Shown: one piece after another, positions 27,201 to 36,754 of the stretch
Position numbering within the stretch: the stretch's first letter is position 1
Layout: every line of letters starts with the position of its first letter
Source: Thalassocella blandensis
GTDB lineage: Bacteria; Pseudomonadota; Gammaproteobacteria; Pseudomonadales; Cellvibrionaceae
Direction: 5' to 3'
Length of the DNA stretch: 64,000 bases
NCBI GenBank assembly: GCA_902141825.1
Contig: CABFPG010000003.1
Coordinates: forward strand, 248,001-312,000
Translations under genes and position numbers: made by a program
The notes under the pieces: model-generated
What the model saw: only the letters and a program-made list of their open reading frames with translations
Told to the model about the DNA's origin: nothing
The model's database searches: none

Positions 27201-27422
27201 AATAATCTCCAGAAAGTGGCGCCACACAGGAAACTCAGGGAAAACCTGAAAAGTGTCCAGCTTAACACGCTAATTTATCGTTTCTGTCCGAAATAATATC
27301 GGATTAGCACGATTTTAACAGTAACGTGTTTTCAAATATCAGCGAATATCTAAAGTGAAACAGTCTAAGGCATCCACGGCTAAGTGCCTATACTTAAACT
27401 ATAGAGTTTTCGCTGGTCGTTA

Positions 27423-27557
27423 ATGGCATTCTCTTTCAGCTTTGCTTACTACGCTCAGGCAGTTGAAGCAGGTAAAGAAGTTGGCAGGGAAGCGGCAAAT
27501 GGAATCATCAGTAGCAGAGAAATCAAGGTTGCTCTCAGTAGCTTGGCGGGTCAATAA
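27423..27557 (+). CDS. Possible 44-residue small protein
   Basis: The ORF reads MAFSFSFAYYAQAVEAGKEV then GREAANGIISSREIKVALSS LAGQ: a hydrophobic start and an amphipathic helix. No known family comes to mind. The ribosome site is weak (GGTCG). The case for it is context: it is the only plus-strand ORF before a strong plus-strand-only terminator (27666-27692), while both large neighbours lie on the minus strand. It could instead be part of a non-coding RNA ending at that terminator. Confidence 0.4.
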   Translation: MAFSFSFAYYAQAVEAGKEVGREAANGIISSREIKVALSSLAGQ

Positions 27558-27665
27558 AATCTGAAGATCTGCGCGGGATACGGGAATATGATGGTCAAAA
27601 CGACTGGCTTACTTTTTTAACACCTCGTCTTACCACCTCGTTTGAGTATTTACCTTACTTGGCTT

Positions 27666-27692
27666 GCGGTGCTTTACGCACCGCTTTTTTTT
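27666..27692 (+). terminator. Rho-independent terminator, plus-strand only
   Basis: GCGGTGC, loop TTTAC, GCACCGC, then eight T residues. There is no A run before the stem, so it works only for plus-strand transcripts, yet the nearest large genes are on the minus strand. Confidence 0.88.
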
Positions 27693-27714
27693 ACCCGGGG
27701 TTTACTGCCCGCGA

Positions 27715-28530
27715 CTATTTCAAGAATTGCTTCATCATTTCTGTCAATTGATTACTTAGGCTGGATGCACCACCTAACGCCCAACCACCATCAACAGGAA
27801 TGACCGTTCCGGAAATGTAGCTAGCCGCGTCTGAACTTAAAAACAATGCAGCATTGCCAATGTCTTCAGGCAACCCCAGACGCTTCAGTGGTACAGATTG
27901 TTTGGCCAACTCCATTAACTCATCTGTAGGCGCCAGGCGTTTCATGCCTTCAGTCCCTTCAATTGGACCCGGAACAATGCTATTAATGCGAATACCTTCT
28001 TCGCCCCACTCCAGTGCCAGACAGCGCGTAATCATGTCTACACCCGCTTTAGCTGAACACACATGCGCTTGTGCAGCCATTGGCAGGAAGGCTTGCGGGG
28101 CAGAGATATTAATAATGCTTGCTCCTGGCTTTTTTAAATGCGGGTAAGCCGACTGCATTACATGGAAGGTGCCCAACAGATCAATATCGATGACCGATTT
28201 AAACCCATTGGCCGACATGCCGTTTGCCAATGCAGGGAAATTTCCAGCTGCACCAGACACCAGTACATCAAACTGACCAAATGCTTCAAATACTTTTTGC
28301 AAGCCTTCTTTTATCGCGTCCTGTTGACGAACATCCGCAGCAAAGCCCATGGCTTCAGCGCCTAATGCCTGCAAGGCCTTGACCGTATCGTCCACTTTGG
28401 CTTGATCTCGACTGGCCACTGCCACTTTAGCCCCATGCTTGGCAAACAGTTCTGCAATACCTCGGTTAATTCCACTCGTACCACCAACCACAACAACGGT
28501 TTTGCCGGAAAAATCTATGTTTATCGCCAT
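27715..28530 (-). CDS. SDR-family reductase resembling peroxisomal 2,4-dienoyl-CoA reductase
   Basis: The 271-residue short-chain dehydrogenase has cofactor motif VVGGTSGINRGIA near the N-terminus, AAGNFPALA, and IINISAPQAF. The usual YxxxK is replaced by AHVCSAKAGVDM: the lysine stays but the tyrosine position is valine. The following LALEWGEEGIRINSIVPGP IEGTEG strongly resembles animal/fungal peroxisomal 2,4-dienoyl-CoA reductase, which also lacks that tyrosine. It would reduce dienoyl-CoA during breakdown of unsaturated fatty acids with NADPH. AGAGGAC precedes ATG. The enoyl-CoA isomerase-like gene lies 142 bp upstream on the same strand. Confidence 0.85.
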   Translation of the reverse strand: MAINIDFSGKTVVVVGGTSGINRGIAELFAKHGAKVAVASRDQAKVDDTVKALQALGAEAMGFAADVRQQDAIKEGLQKVFEAFGQFDVLVSGAAGNFPALANGMSANGFKSVIDIDLLGTFHVMQSAYPHLKKPGASIINISAPQAFLPMAAQAHVCSAKAGVDMITRCLALEWGEEGIRINSIVPGPIEGTEGMKRLAPTDELMELAKQSVPLKRLGLPEDIGNAALFLSSDAASYISGTVIPVDGGWALGGASSLSNQLTEMMKQFLK

Positions 28531-28672
28531 TTTGCTGTCCTCTTAAAATTCTTTTCGTTTATCTTTTTCATTTATTAGGTGTGAGACCTTATCAATCATG
28601 ACTTTTGACAACGCTCACGCGTTCATTTCTCAATGCTTATCGAACTATGCCCTGCTTCATAGCGTTTCAACA

Positions 28673-29440
28673 TTATTGGAAACGAGTAAAATCCGCTGCG
28701 CGTTTTTCAAAAAATGCCGATACCGCTTCAGCAAACTCTGGCCCTTGTAGTGCCTGGCCAAACACCTTGATCTCATCTCGAATCGCTTGTTTTACTTCTT
28801 CATCGCCAAAAGATTTCATTAGAGCTTTGGAGTTACGCAAAGCAGCGGGAGGCTGTTTTACCAGTTTTTCGCACTGCGCTTTTGCATGTGCAATGGGATC
28901 TTCCACAATGGCATTTAGCAGCTTACCTTCCAGCGCTTCTTGCGCCGAGAAAAACTCACCGAGCATCAACCATTCTGCAGCTTTCGCATGGCCTGCCAGA
29001 CGCGGTAACATCAATGAAGATGCAAACTCAGGACACAAGCCCAAATTAACAAAGGGCAGGCGGAAACTTGCCTGGGGAGAGGCGTAGACCAAATCACTGT
29101 GCATCAGCAAGGTTGTACCAATTCCCACAGCAACGCCAGTCACGGCCACAACAACGGGTTTGGGAAAATCAGCCAGGGTTAACAGAAACTTTTCGATGGG
29201 GTTTCCTTCCTGGGCGAGGTTGGCACCGTTGGCAAAATCGCCCAAGTCGTTGCCAGAGGTAAAGCAATCCTCGGTGCCCTGTAGCAGCACAACTTTCACT
29301 TCAGGCGTAAATTTTGCTGTATCCAACTGGTCTGCCAGAGCGGTATACATGGCAATATTCAAAGCGTTTTTACGCTCAGGCCGATTCAATTTTATAGTGA
29401 GAATGCCCTCACTCTGCTCCGTTACGATTTCACTTGTCAT
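28673..29440 (-). CDS. Enoyl-CoA hydratase/isomerase family protein, delta3-delta2 isomerase-like
   Basis: The 255-residue crotonase-fold enzyme has LNRPERKNALNIAMY, the CoA/oxyanion loop FTSGNDLGDF, and AVTGVAVGIGTTLLMHSDLV YA. The acidic residue pattern LGLCPEFASS fits the ECI2/PECI type delta3,delta2-enoyl-CoA isomerases, which keep a glutamate there, better than hydratases with two glutamates. It would shift double bonds during unsaturated fatty acid oxidation, complementing the dienoyl-CoA-reductase-like gene downstream. AAGGGCGACC precedes ATG. Exact activity is inferred. Confidence 0.86.
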   Translation of the reverse strand: MTSEIVTEQSEGILTIKLNRPERKNALNIAMYTALADQLDTAKFTPEVKVVLLQGTEDCFTSGNDLGDFANGANLAQEGNPIEKFLLTLADFPKPVVVAVTGVAVGIGTTLLMHSDLVYASPQASFRLPFVNLGLCPEFASSLMLPRLAGHAKAAEWLMLGEFFSAQEALEGKLLNAIVEDPIAHAKAQCEKLVKQPPAALRNSKALMKSFGDEEVKQAIRDEIKVFGQALQGPEFAEAVSAFFEKRAADFTRFQ

Positions 29441-29882
29441 AAGGTCGCCCTTTCTTTGAAATGCTTTTATTTGATGTGTGTATGCTGCGTTAGGATTTGT
29501 GATCCAAATTTATTATGTGTCTAAATCTTCGCCAACAGCTGCAAGATAAGCCGACAAACGTGCGTTATTTGAACGTAAGACAGCGCTCTGGAGTTAAGTT
29601 CTTGCGCCATATGCGGCTCAAGTCGTCGGTTTCCCGCAAATTTGCCCGGACGGTACAGGCAACACATCGAGTTTCCGCGCTAGCCGCTTGCATATCAGCC
29701 AAGTACCGCTACAATCCCCGATTCTCTTTTGACGCTTATTTCCCAGCCTTCGACAGATCGGTACAGCAACCTGCGCAAGCTCAACCTCACTGTCCGCTTT
29801 GCTGGCCGCCCTGCACGCATGGGTGAACAAAAGGGGCCATAAGCATAACAATGATTGACGAGCTTAACACTGGATTACATAC
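29441..29882. other. Intergenic, 442 bp, upstream of argS
   Basis: Divergent region between the isomerase gene (-) and argS (+). A 103-codon plus frame at 29515-29826 has no family resemblance and is not called. Confidence 0.45.
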
Positions 29883-31631
29883 ATGAATATTCGAACAAGC
29901 CTTAGCGAACGAGTTCAAAGCGCCATGCTGGCTGCAGGTATTCCCGAGGGCTACAACCCTCATGTCACCCCAAGCAAAAAACCCGGTTTTGGTGACTATC
30001 AGGCCAATGGCGCGATGGGTGCCGCCAAAGCCATGAAGCGTAATCCGCGTGAGATCGCGCAGTCGATCGTTGACAACCTGCAATTGGAAGGGATTGCCAG
30101 CAAAATAGAAATTGCAGGACCGGGCTTTATCAATATCCATTTAGACCAGCAGTGGTTAGCGCAACAATTGCAAAGTGCCAGTCAGGATGAACGCCTAGGC
30201 ATTGAAAAAAAATCTGCACCATTAACCGTTGTCGCCGATTATTCGTCGCCCAACCTGGCGAAAGAAATGCACATTGGCCACATTCGCTCCACCTGTATTG
30301 GCGATGCCATTGTTCGAATTTTAGAGTTCACAGGCGACACGTTAATTCGTCAAAATCATGTGGGTGACTGGGGTACGCAATTTGGGATGCTGATTGCTGA
30401 ACTGGAAGAACATATGCAGGATGGCGAACATGCAGAGTTTGCATTGAAAGACCTGGAGACGTTCTATAAGCAATCCAAAAAACATTTTGATGAAGATGAA
30501 GACTTCAAAAAACGTGCGCGCGATTACGTGGTAAAACTGCAATCCGGTGATGCTGACGTGCTTGCCTTATGGGAAAAATTCAAAAATGTGTCGCTCTCTC
30601 ACAATCAGGACATTTATCAAAAACTGAATGTGTCATTGACTGCAGAAGATGCCTGCGGAGAAAGCTTTTACAATGATGACCTGGCTGTTCTGGTAAAAGA
30701 ACTGAAAGACAAAGGCCTGTCTGTGGAAAGCGATGGCGCCCAGGTAGTGTTCCTGCAAGAACTGGCAGATAAGAATGGCGACCCCAGTCCTGTTATCGTA
30801 CAAAAAGCGGATGGCGGTTATCTCTATGCCACGACGGATCTGGCCGCTATGCGTTACCGATGCCACACATTAAAAGCCGATCGTTTAATGTATTTCATTG
30901 ATGATCGCCAGTCCCTGCACATGAAGCAGGTATTTCTCACTGCACAAAAAGCGAATTTTGTCCCTCCACATGTACTGCTGGAACATCACCCGTTTGGAAA
31001 AATTTTAGGGCAGGATGGCAAGCCATACAAAACCCGTGAAGGCAATGCAGTAAAACTTTCCGACGTGATTAATGAGGCGATTGAACGCGCGAGCGAAATT
31101 GTCCGAAAACGTGAAAGAAAAGAAGGCGATGAACTCAGTGAAGATCAGATTATTTCGATCGGCGAGAAAGTGGGTATAGGAGCAATAAAGTATGCGGATT
31201 TATCCAAAACCCGCACCAACGATTACATCTTCGACTGGGATGCGATGTTGAGCTTTGAAGGCAATACAGGGCCTTACTTACAATACGCCTATACACGTGT
31301 TGCCAGTATATTCCGCAACGCAGGAGAATCACTGGACACCTTCACAGGTGAGATTGTTGTTGAGGAAGAAAAAGAAAAGGAACTGGCAATTAAACTATTA
31401 CAGTTTGCCGAAATAATTGAGCAGGTCAGTGAAGATGCTTTCCCTCATGTGCTGTGTACATACTTGTATGATTTGGCGAGTTTGTTTATGAGCTTTTATG
31501 AGGCCTGTCCAATTCTTAAAGCGGACTCCGCCGAACTTCGCGCTAGCCGCTTGCAGATAAGTAAAGCCGTTGCAAAGACTATGACGCTCGGTTTGGACTT
31601 ACTGGGAATTGACGTCATGGAAAAGATGTAA
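29883..31631 (+). CDS. argS: Arginyl-tRNA synthetase
   Basis: A 582-residue class I synthetase. The N-terminal additional domain (about 1-110) is followed by the catalytic core with [20 protein letters not shown] (the HIGH motif), [14 protein letters not shown], and [17 protein letters not shown], the bacterial ArgRS substitute for KMSKS. The C-terminal anticodon-binding helices begin near residue 460 and end [12 protein letters not shown]. It charges tRNA-Arg. It is monocistronic with a hairpin behind it. No strong Shine-Dalgarno is visible before the ATG. Confidence 0.97.
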   Translation: MNIRTSLSERVQSAMLAAGIPEGYNPHVTPSKKPGFGDYQANGAMGAAKAMKRNPREIAQSIVDNLQLEGIASKIEIAGPGFINIHLDQQWLAQQLQSASQDERLGIEKKSAPLTVVADYSSPNLAKEMHIGHIRSTCIGDAIVRILEFTGDTLIRQNHVGDWGTQFGMLIAELEEHMQDGEHAEFALKDLETFYKQSKKHFDEDEDFKKRARDYVVKLQSGDADVLALWEKFKNVSLSHNQDIYQKLNVSLTAEDACGESFYNDDLAVLVKELKDKGLSVESDGAQVVFLQELADKNGDPSPVIVQKADGGYLYATTDLAAMRYRCHTLKADRLMYFIDDRQSLHMKQVFLTAQKANFVPPHVLLEHHPFGKILGQDGKPYKTREGNAVKLSDVINEAIERASEIVRKRERKEGDELSEDQIISIGEKVGIGAIKYADLSKTRTNDYIFDWDAMLSFEGNTGPYLQYAYTRVASIFRNAGESLDTFTGEIVVEEEKEKELAIKLLQFAEIIEQVSEDAFPHVLCTYLYDLASLFMSFYEACPILKADSAELRASRLQISKAVAKTMTLGLDLLGIDVMEKM

Positions 31632-31641
31632 AACGTCATCG

Positions 31642-31689
31642 AGTTGAATATTTACACTATTGGCAATGTTAAACCATTGCCATTCAACT
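31642..31689 (+). terminator. Two-part hairpin after argS
   Basis: Outer stem AGTTGAA (31642-31648) with TTCAACT (31683-31689); inner stem TGGCAATG, loop TTAAAC, CATTGCCA (31661-31682). It sits 10 bp after the argS stop. The T run is short, so termination is likely but not certain. Confidence 0.55.
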
Positions 31690-31851
31690 TTATGATTGAC
31701 ACTTTCATTCGTTCATTCCACCAGGCTTTTCAGCCAACGATCTAACGCTGCAACCCAGTCTGATCACACAGAAAGTGCGATCAGACCCAGTAGTCTTAAA
31801 CGTTATGAGTGCCGCAGGATAAATACTTCATACGATTGCCCTCGGTAAAAC

Positions 31852-33069
31852 CTAAAACTTAGCGCCAACCCAAACCCACAGTTTTGTCGTATCCACAGCA
31901 AAATCATCGGCAGAATAATCTGCGTATTTAATTCCTGCATTGTAGTATTTACCAAAATTGCGGCTATACACAGCATCCAGTTCACTACCATAGCTCGCAC
32001 CGCCATCTTCAGCGGAAAAATCGTGATAAGTCACAGACCAAACGCCACCTGCGACTTTCCCCCCAATACTGGCAGACATATCTTCTAGACCATCTTCAGG
32101 AGTATTCAAAAAGATATCGGCCCAGCCATTGAATTTATGCAAGGTCGCCAGCGGTGTTGCAAAACCAACATTCCCCAATGCCAGGCCATTCCATTCAACC
32201 TGACCCGCGCCGAGTGATTCATAGTGAGCTTTAACATTTACCACACCAAAGTCATATCCCAGCTCCGCCATCATATAATCGCTATCCACGTCTACGGTTG
32301 CAGGGCCAACCTCTGCCTCCTGACTCTGCGTGGCAAATTCCGCGGCAAAACTTAATTTGTCGACTGAAGCGGCATAACGCAGACCAAAAGTATCCAGTGC
32401 ATTTTGCGAATCGTCATCGATTTCCAACAGGTAGGCATAAGCCGTAAGCGTTCCCGGGCCAATTTTAAATGCCGCGTTCAGCAAGTGGTCATTGGCATTC
32501 ACATCCGCGTCTTCAGCAAAAATACGATTGCGCTGGCCAATGAAGTTGTAACTCAAGGTCATTAGATCATGGGTAAAACTAAAAGCAGCGCCATCAAATG
32601 TTTGCCGATCCTGCCTCCACCCCACATGCCCAACAAAGCGATGATTATCAAAAGTCATCACCTGCCGACCGAGTTTGGCAGAAAAACCTTCAGATTTATA
32701 TGCAATGAAAGCTTGATCCAACTCAGTAGTTTCCGGGTCAGCAATCACCGAATATTCACCCGGATTGAATCCACTAGGACCTACAGTATATTCGTCTACC
32801 CCACCAACAATACGAACATCTTCGAATTCAACCATTGCCGAAAAACCATTGATGCTGCCCGTGGTGTACGCAATTCGCGTTCTTTCCGTCAATGCACTGG
32901 CGTCATCCAGATTGTTTTCCTGCTCCACGGACTCAAAGCGCACCCGTATATCTGCAGACGCTTTCCCCCCTGCTACTGCCTCACTGAAAGCATCAGCGTG
33001 AGCGCTGGCGCATCCCCCCCACACCAAACACGCAACCACCGTGCTCAAACATAATTTTTTATTGTGCAT
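31852..33069 (-). CDS. Outer-membrane beta-barrel porin (alginate-export-like)
   Basis: The 405-residue protein starts at ATG 33069 (CAGGAG upstream) with a clear signal peptide (MHNKKLCLSTVVACLVWGGC ...ASAHA). The mature part alternates hydrophobic and polar residues, with strand motifs such as LGRQVMTFDNHRFVGHVGWR QDRQTFDGAAFS that I associate with alginate-export-type barrels, and it ends with the C-terminal strand KLWVWVGAKF (terminal Phe, recognised by the BAM machine). It lies 80 bp downstream of nrtD on the same strand, suggesting it is the outer-membrane pore for the same substrate. The substrate is inferred. Confidence 0.8.
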   Translation of the reverse strand: MHNKKLCLSTVVACLVWGGCASAHADAFSEAVAGGKASADIRVRFESVEQENNLDDASALTERTRIAYTTGSINGFSAMVEFEDVRIVGGVDEYTVGPSGFNPGEYSVIADPETTELDQAFIAYKSEGFSAKLGRQVMTFDNHRFVGHVGWRQDRQTFDGAAFSFTHDLMTLSYNFIGQRNRIFAEDADVNANDHLLNAAFKIGPGTLTAYAYLLEIDDDSQNALDTFGLRYAASVDKLSFAAEFATQSQEAEVGPATVDVDSDYMMAELGYDFGVVNVKAHYESLGAGQVEWNGLALGNVGFATPLATLHKFNGWADIFLNTPEDGLEDMSASIGGKVAGGVWSVTYHDFSAEDGGASYGSELDAVYSRNFGKYYNAGIKYADYSADDFAVDTTKLWVWVGAKF

Positions 33070-33149
33070 AAAAGACTCCTGACTAGTCATAACCCTATAA
33101 TTTTGAAATGGTCTAATTATTTGCATACGCTGCTTACTTTATTTTTCCC

Positions 33150-34001
33150 TTACGCCGCCGCAGTTGATGTCTTTGCATGCGATGTGGAAGACGTTTTTTT
33201 GTTATTACTAAAATCCTCTATCTTGCGTTGTTTTTCGTAAAGGAACTTCAAGACCTCAGAACGCAAGTGTGTGTATCGCGTATCTTCTGCCAATGCCAGA
33301 CGGTCGCGTGGGCGCTCTAGATCAATCTCTAAAACTTCTCCGATGGTTGCGGCCGGACCATTGGTCATCATGACGATTCGATCTGACAACAACACGGCTT
33401 CGTCAACATCATGTGTAATCATAATGACGGTGTTATTGAGCTCATTTTGGATTTCCATCAATGAGTCCTGCATGTGCGCCCGTGTTAAAGCATCCAGAGC
33501 ACCAAACGGCTCATCCATCAATAGGATTTCCGGCTGCATAGAGAGCGCTCTGGCAATACCGACGCGCTGCTTCATACCACCGGAAATTTCGTCCGGACGC
33601 TTGTGCATGGCATGATCCATGTGCACTAATGATAAGTTGTGCTCAATCCAATCCTTTTTTTCAGCTTTGGACTTTCGCTTACCAAACACCTGACTCACCG
33701 CCAGCTCTACATTTTCATAGGCAGTCAACCATGGCAGGAGTGAGTGATTTTGAAATACCACAGCTCGTTCGGGACCCGGCTCATTGACCTCTTTGCCTTT
33801 GAGAATCACACCCCCTTGCGATGCCTTGAGCAGTCCAGCCACAATATTCAGAACTGTCGATTTTCCACACCCGGAATGCCCGATTAAAGAAACAAACTCT
33901 CCCTGATTAATCTTTAAATTTACATTTTGCAAGGCCGTGAATACACCTTTAGGTGTTTGAAACTCCATACTTACCTGACTGATATCTAAAATAGTATTCA
34001 T
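33150..34001 (-). CDS. nrtD: Nitrate-type ABC transporter ATP-binding protein
   Basis: A 283-residue ABC ATPase of the nitrate/sulfonate/taurine class. Walker A GHSGCGKST, Q-loop VVFQNHSLLPWLTAYEN, signature SGGMKQRVGIARALS, Walker B ILLMDEPFGALD and the H-loop THDVDEAV are all present. The LLPWLTAYENVELAV stretch is typical of NrtD/NasD. The tail is serine/threonine/alanine-rich and has no regulatory binding-protein fusion of the NrtC type. It lies 23 bp downstream of the permease gene. Confidence 0.92.
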   Translation of the reverse strand: MNTILDISQVSMEFQTPKGVFTALQNVNLKINQGEFVSLIGHSGCGKSTVLNIVAGLLKASQGGVILKGKEVNEPGPERAVVFQNHSLLPWLTAYENVELAVSQVFGKRKSKAEKKDWIEHNLSLVHMDHAMHKRPDEISGGMKQRVGIARALSMQPEILLMDEPFGALDALTRAHMQDSLMEIQNELNNTVIMITHDVDEAVLLSDRIVMMTNGPAATIGEVLEIDLERPRDRLALAEDTRYTHLRSEVLKFLYEKQRKIEDFSNNKKTSSTSHAKTSTAAA

Positions 34002-34024
34002 ACGTTTTCCTCTAATCGTTCGGG

Positions 34025-35035
34025 TTATACGGATGCACTGGATTTATCCCAGGAAAAAATACGTTGCAACTGCAACATAACGCGATCAAGCAGGAACCCA
34101 ATAAACCCAATGACGATGACCGCCGCCATAATTCGAGCGAGAGAATTGGAACTGCCATTTTGAAATTCATCCCAGACAAATTTTCCCAAACCAGGATTTT
34201 GCGCCAACATTTCCGCTGCAATTAATACCATCCAGGCAATCCCCAACGACAATCGCATGCCGGTAAAAATCATTGGAATGGATGCAGGAATCACGACTTT
34301 CTGTATATGTTTGAGTGCAGACAATCGGATTACTCGACTGACATTAACTAGATCGCTATCGATAGAAGCAACACCGACAGAGGTGTTGATGACCATCGGC
34401 CAGAGGCAGCAAAGTGACACTGTAATCATGGAATTGATGAATGATTTAGGTATCAATGGATCGGGCGTGGCATACAGCGCACTAACCACCATCGTCACCA
34501 ATGGTAGCCATGCAAGCGGTGAGACAGGTTTGAAAATCTGAATCACCGGATTAATGGCAGTGTTTAGCGTTTTACTTAATCCCACCGCAATGCCAAGAGG
34601 TATGGCGATGGCTGCCGCGAGGAGGAACCCACTCATCACCGTAATTAAACTCGTCACTATCTGGTCTAAAAATGTTTCTTTGCCGGTATAGGCACGAATT
34701 TTTGGCTGATACGTAGGGTCTTGGGCAAGGCGTTTCGCATTCCTTTGCTCCTGTCGCTGATAAAAAGCCGTCTGTTTCTCTCGCTGATCCTGATGCTCAA
34801 TGTACAGCGCCTTGAATTGCTCAACCACAGCGGCCGGTCCGGGAAATTTTCCCAGCGAAGTGTCAATGTTTTGTGCAGCCACAGACCACATAAACAAGAA
34901 CACGACAACTCCAATAAAAGGAATCACAAGCTTTTGAGTCAGGGCATTAAAGTTGGTTTTCAACTTTTCCGAAGTAAAATTCAGAGTGATCACTTTATTC
35001 ACCAACCCCGTGTTATTCGTCATTTGTTCAGGCAT
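34025..35035 (-). CDS. nrtB: Nitrate-type ABC transporter permease
   Basis: The 336-residue inner-membrane permease has a first helix near residues 37-52 (VIPFIGVVVFLFMWSVAA), then a charged loop of about 65 residues (EHQDQREKQTAFYQRQEQRN) before the core helices. This insert is larger than in short taurine-type permeases. The ATPase-contact loop is visible as RLSALKHIQKVVIPASIPMI followed by AEMLAQNPGLGKF. GAGGAG lies 6 bp before ATG. Between nrtA and nrtB lies a hairpin (35048-35073). Confidence 0.92.
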   Translation of the reverse strand: MPEQMTNNTGLVNKVITLNFTSEKLKTNFNALTQKLVIPFIGVVVFLFMWSVAAQNIDTSLGKFPGPAAVVEQFKALYIEHQDQREKQTAFYQRQEQRNAKRLAQDPTYQPKIRAYTGKETFLDQIVTSLITVMSGFLLAAAIAIPLGIAVGLSKTLNTAINPVIQIFKPVSPLAWLPLVTMVVSALYATPDPLIPKSFINSMITVSLCCLWPMVINTSVGVASIDSDLVNVSRVIRLSALKHIQKVVIPASIPMIFTGMRLSLGIAWMVLIAAEMLAQNPGLGKFVWDEFQNGSSNSLARIMAAVIVIGFIGFLLDRVMLQLQRIFSWDKSSASV

Positions 35036-35047
35036 AATTTTCTCCTC

Positions 35048-35073
35048 GCAGCCCGTATAAACGGCTGCTTTTT
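35048..35073. repeat. Intercistronic hairpin between nrtA and nrtB
   Basis: GCAGCC(C)GT, loop ATAA, ACGGCTGC; a T5 run follows on the plus strand only. In the operon direction (minus) the T run precedes the stem, so this is better explained as an mRNA-stability element after the binding-protein gene than as a terminator. Confidence 0.55.
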
Positions 35074-35108
35074 CAGTGCAGAAACACTATTGAGATCAGC
35101 TAAAAAGC

Positions 35109-36545
35109 TTAGATTTTGTCTCCCTGCTTCAAGCCTATAGTCAGGCTATTGATGTACGCATTCGGTTGACTACCGTCATATGCAACACCATCGATAAATT
35201 CCTTTTGTGCTGGTTTAAATCCGGTTTCTTTCGCGAAGTCTGGGAAGTCTTTGGCCTCCATCAACTTTTCCTGGATTAGCGATTGGGCGGCTTTGGCGTA
35301 AATATCAGGACGATAAACCTGCTTCGCTGTTTCCACGTACCATGCATCGCTTTTATCTTCGGAGATTTGTCCCCAGCGACGCATCTGTGTTAAATACCAG
35401 ATTGCGTCTGAATAGTAAGGATAGGTCGCGTTGTAACGGAAGAACACATTAAAATCAGGGACCTCTCGCTTATCTCCTTTTTCATATTCGAAAGTCCCGG
35501 TCATAGAGTTGGCAATCACATCATAATCAGCACCAACATAATTTGGTTTTGACAGGATTTTTACTGCGGCAGGCCTGTTCGCGTTGTTGTTTTCGTCCAG
35601 CCATTTTGCAGCGCGGATCAATGCTCGCGTTAAGCGAATCGTCGTATTGGGATATTTTTTGGCAAACTCTGCAGTAATACCAAAAACTTTCTCAGGATTA
35701 TTTTTCCAGATTTCATAATCAGTAATAACTGGAACACCTATATTTTTAAATACCGCTTGCTGATTCCACGGCTCGCCAACACAATAGCCATAAATAGTGC
35801 CGGCTTCCAAAGTGGCCGGCATTTGCGGTGGCGGTGTAACCGAAAGCAATGCATCGGCTTTCAATTGCCCCGTGATATCACCTTTGTGCGGAGCATAGAA
35901 ACCGGGATGAATGCCCCCTGCCGCCAGCCAGTATCGCAATTCATAATTATGCGTAGAAACAGGAAAAACCATCCCCATATTAAACGGCTTGCCCTCGGCC
36001 TTATATTTTTCTACAACAGGCTTTAGAGCATCGGCTTTAATTGGATGAACAGGCTTGCCATCTTTACCTTTGGGGATGTGCGCCTTCATTTGTTTCCATA
36101 TTTCATTGGAAACCGTTATGCCATTCCCATTTAAGTCCATAGAAAACGGCGTAATAATATGTGCTTTCGTTCCAAAACCTATGGTTGCTGCGAGCGGTTG
36201 GCCAGCCAGCATATGTGCGCCGTCCAGTCTGCCATCAATAACGCCATCCAGTAGCACTTTCCAATTCGCCTGCGCTTCAATCGTGACATAGAGACCTTCA
36301 TCTTCGAAATAACCATTTTCATATGCGATGGCAATTGGCGCCATGTCCGTTAACTTTATAAAGCCAAAGGTCAATTCTTCCTTTTCCGGCCAGCCCAGTT
36401 TTTGCTTCTTTTCTGCAGCACTGGCATTTAGCACGCAACTGAAAGTTACCGACAGTAAGATGACAGCTTGTGTAATCTTTTTTGTAAAAAGAGAAGTTAA
36501 AAATGTCTTCAAACTCAGCTGAAAACAGTGATTCATTTTTTTCAT
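35109..36545 (-). CDS. nrtA: Nitrate-type ABC transporter periplasmic binding protein
   Basis: The 478-residue protein matches the CmpA/NrtA family in length and blocks: [55 protein letters not shown] and [11 protein letters not shown] signal peptide ends near VLNASA, with no lipobox in the usual place, so it is likely free in the periplasm. I start at ATG 36545 because AGGAGG lies 4 bp upstream; in-frame codons extend to 36569. Nitrate is the most likely ligand, though bicarbonate or nitrite cannot be excluded. A sigma-54-like promoter lies upstream. Confidence 0.92.
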   Translation of the reverse strand: MKKMNHCFQLSLKTFLTSLFTKKITQAVILLSVTFSCVLNASAAEKKQKLGWPEKEELTFGFIKLTDMAPIAIAYENGYFEDEGLYVTIEAQANWKVLLDGVIDGRLDGAHMLAGQPLAATIGFGTKAHIITPFSMDLNGNGITVSNEIWKQMKAHIPKGKDGKPVHPIKADALKPVVEKYKAEGKPFNMGMVFPVSTHNYELRYWLAAGGIHPGFYAPHKGDITGQLKADALLSVTPPPQMPATLEAGTIYGYCVGEPWNQQAVFKNIGVPVITDYEIWKNNPEKVFGITAEFAKKYPNTTIRLTRALIRAAKWLDENNNANRPAAVKILSKPNYVGADYDVIANSMTGTFEYEKGDKREVPDFNVFFRYNATYPYYSDAIWYLTQMRRWGQISEDKSDAWYVETAKQVYRPDIYAKAAQSLIQEKLMEAKDFPDFAKETGFKPAQKEFIDGVAYDGSQPNAYINSLTIGLKQGDKI

Positions 36546-36640
36546 GTTTCCTCCTGACGACGTGCTCACTTGTTACATAAAAATCTAAGTAACCATGTCG
36601 ATTAAAATTGTTATCTGATTGGCGTTGACAGTGTTTGTGA

Positions 36641-36679
36641 CTCAATTCGGAACACAAAATTTTTGTGACTTAAATTGAG
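36641..36679. repeat. Nested inverted repeat in presumed nrtA leader
   Basis: Outer arms CTCAATT and AATTGAG enclose CACAAAA/TTTTGTG arms. If the sigma-54-like promoter is used, this lies in the first 90 nt of the transcript. Confidence 0.55.
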
Positions 36680-36738
36680 GCATAAACTTTTGTTTTTTAA
36701 ATTTTTCGGCAAAAACTACATCGCTTCAGGGGAGTATT

Positions 36739-36754
36739 TGCAGCGGTCGTGCCA
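36739..36754 (-). promoter_or_regulatory. Sigma-54-like promoter for nrtABD
   Basis: The minus strand reads TGGCACGACCGCTGCA. It matches the TGGCACG-N4-TTGCA consensus except for one base, with the GG and GC pairs at the required 10-bp separation. Predicted start of transcription is near 36728, giving a leader of about 180 nt before nrtA. This fits nitrogen-regulated expression. Confidence 0.65.

Noticed and set aside
28605-29087. 160-codon plus-strand frame
   Set aside because: Antisense shadow of the enoyl-CoA isomerase-like gene, no ribosome site or family resemblance.
32569-33054. 161-codon plus-strand frame inside the porin region
   Set aside because: Shadow of the barrel protein on the minus strand.
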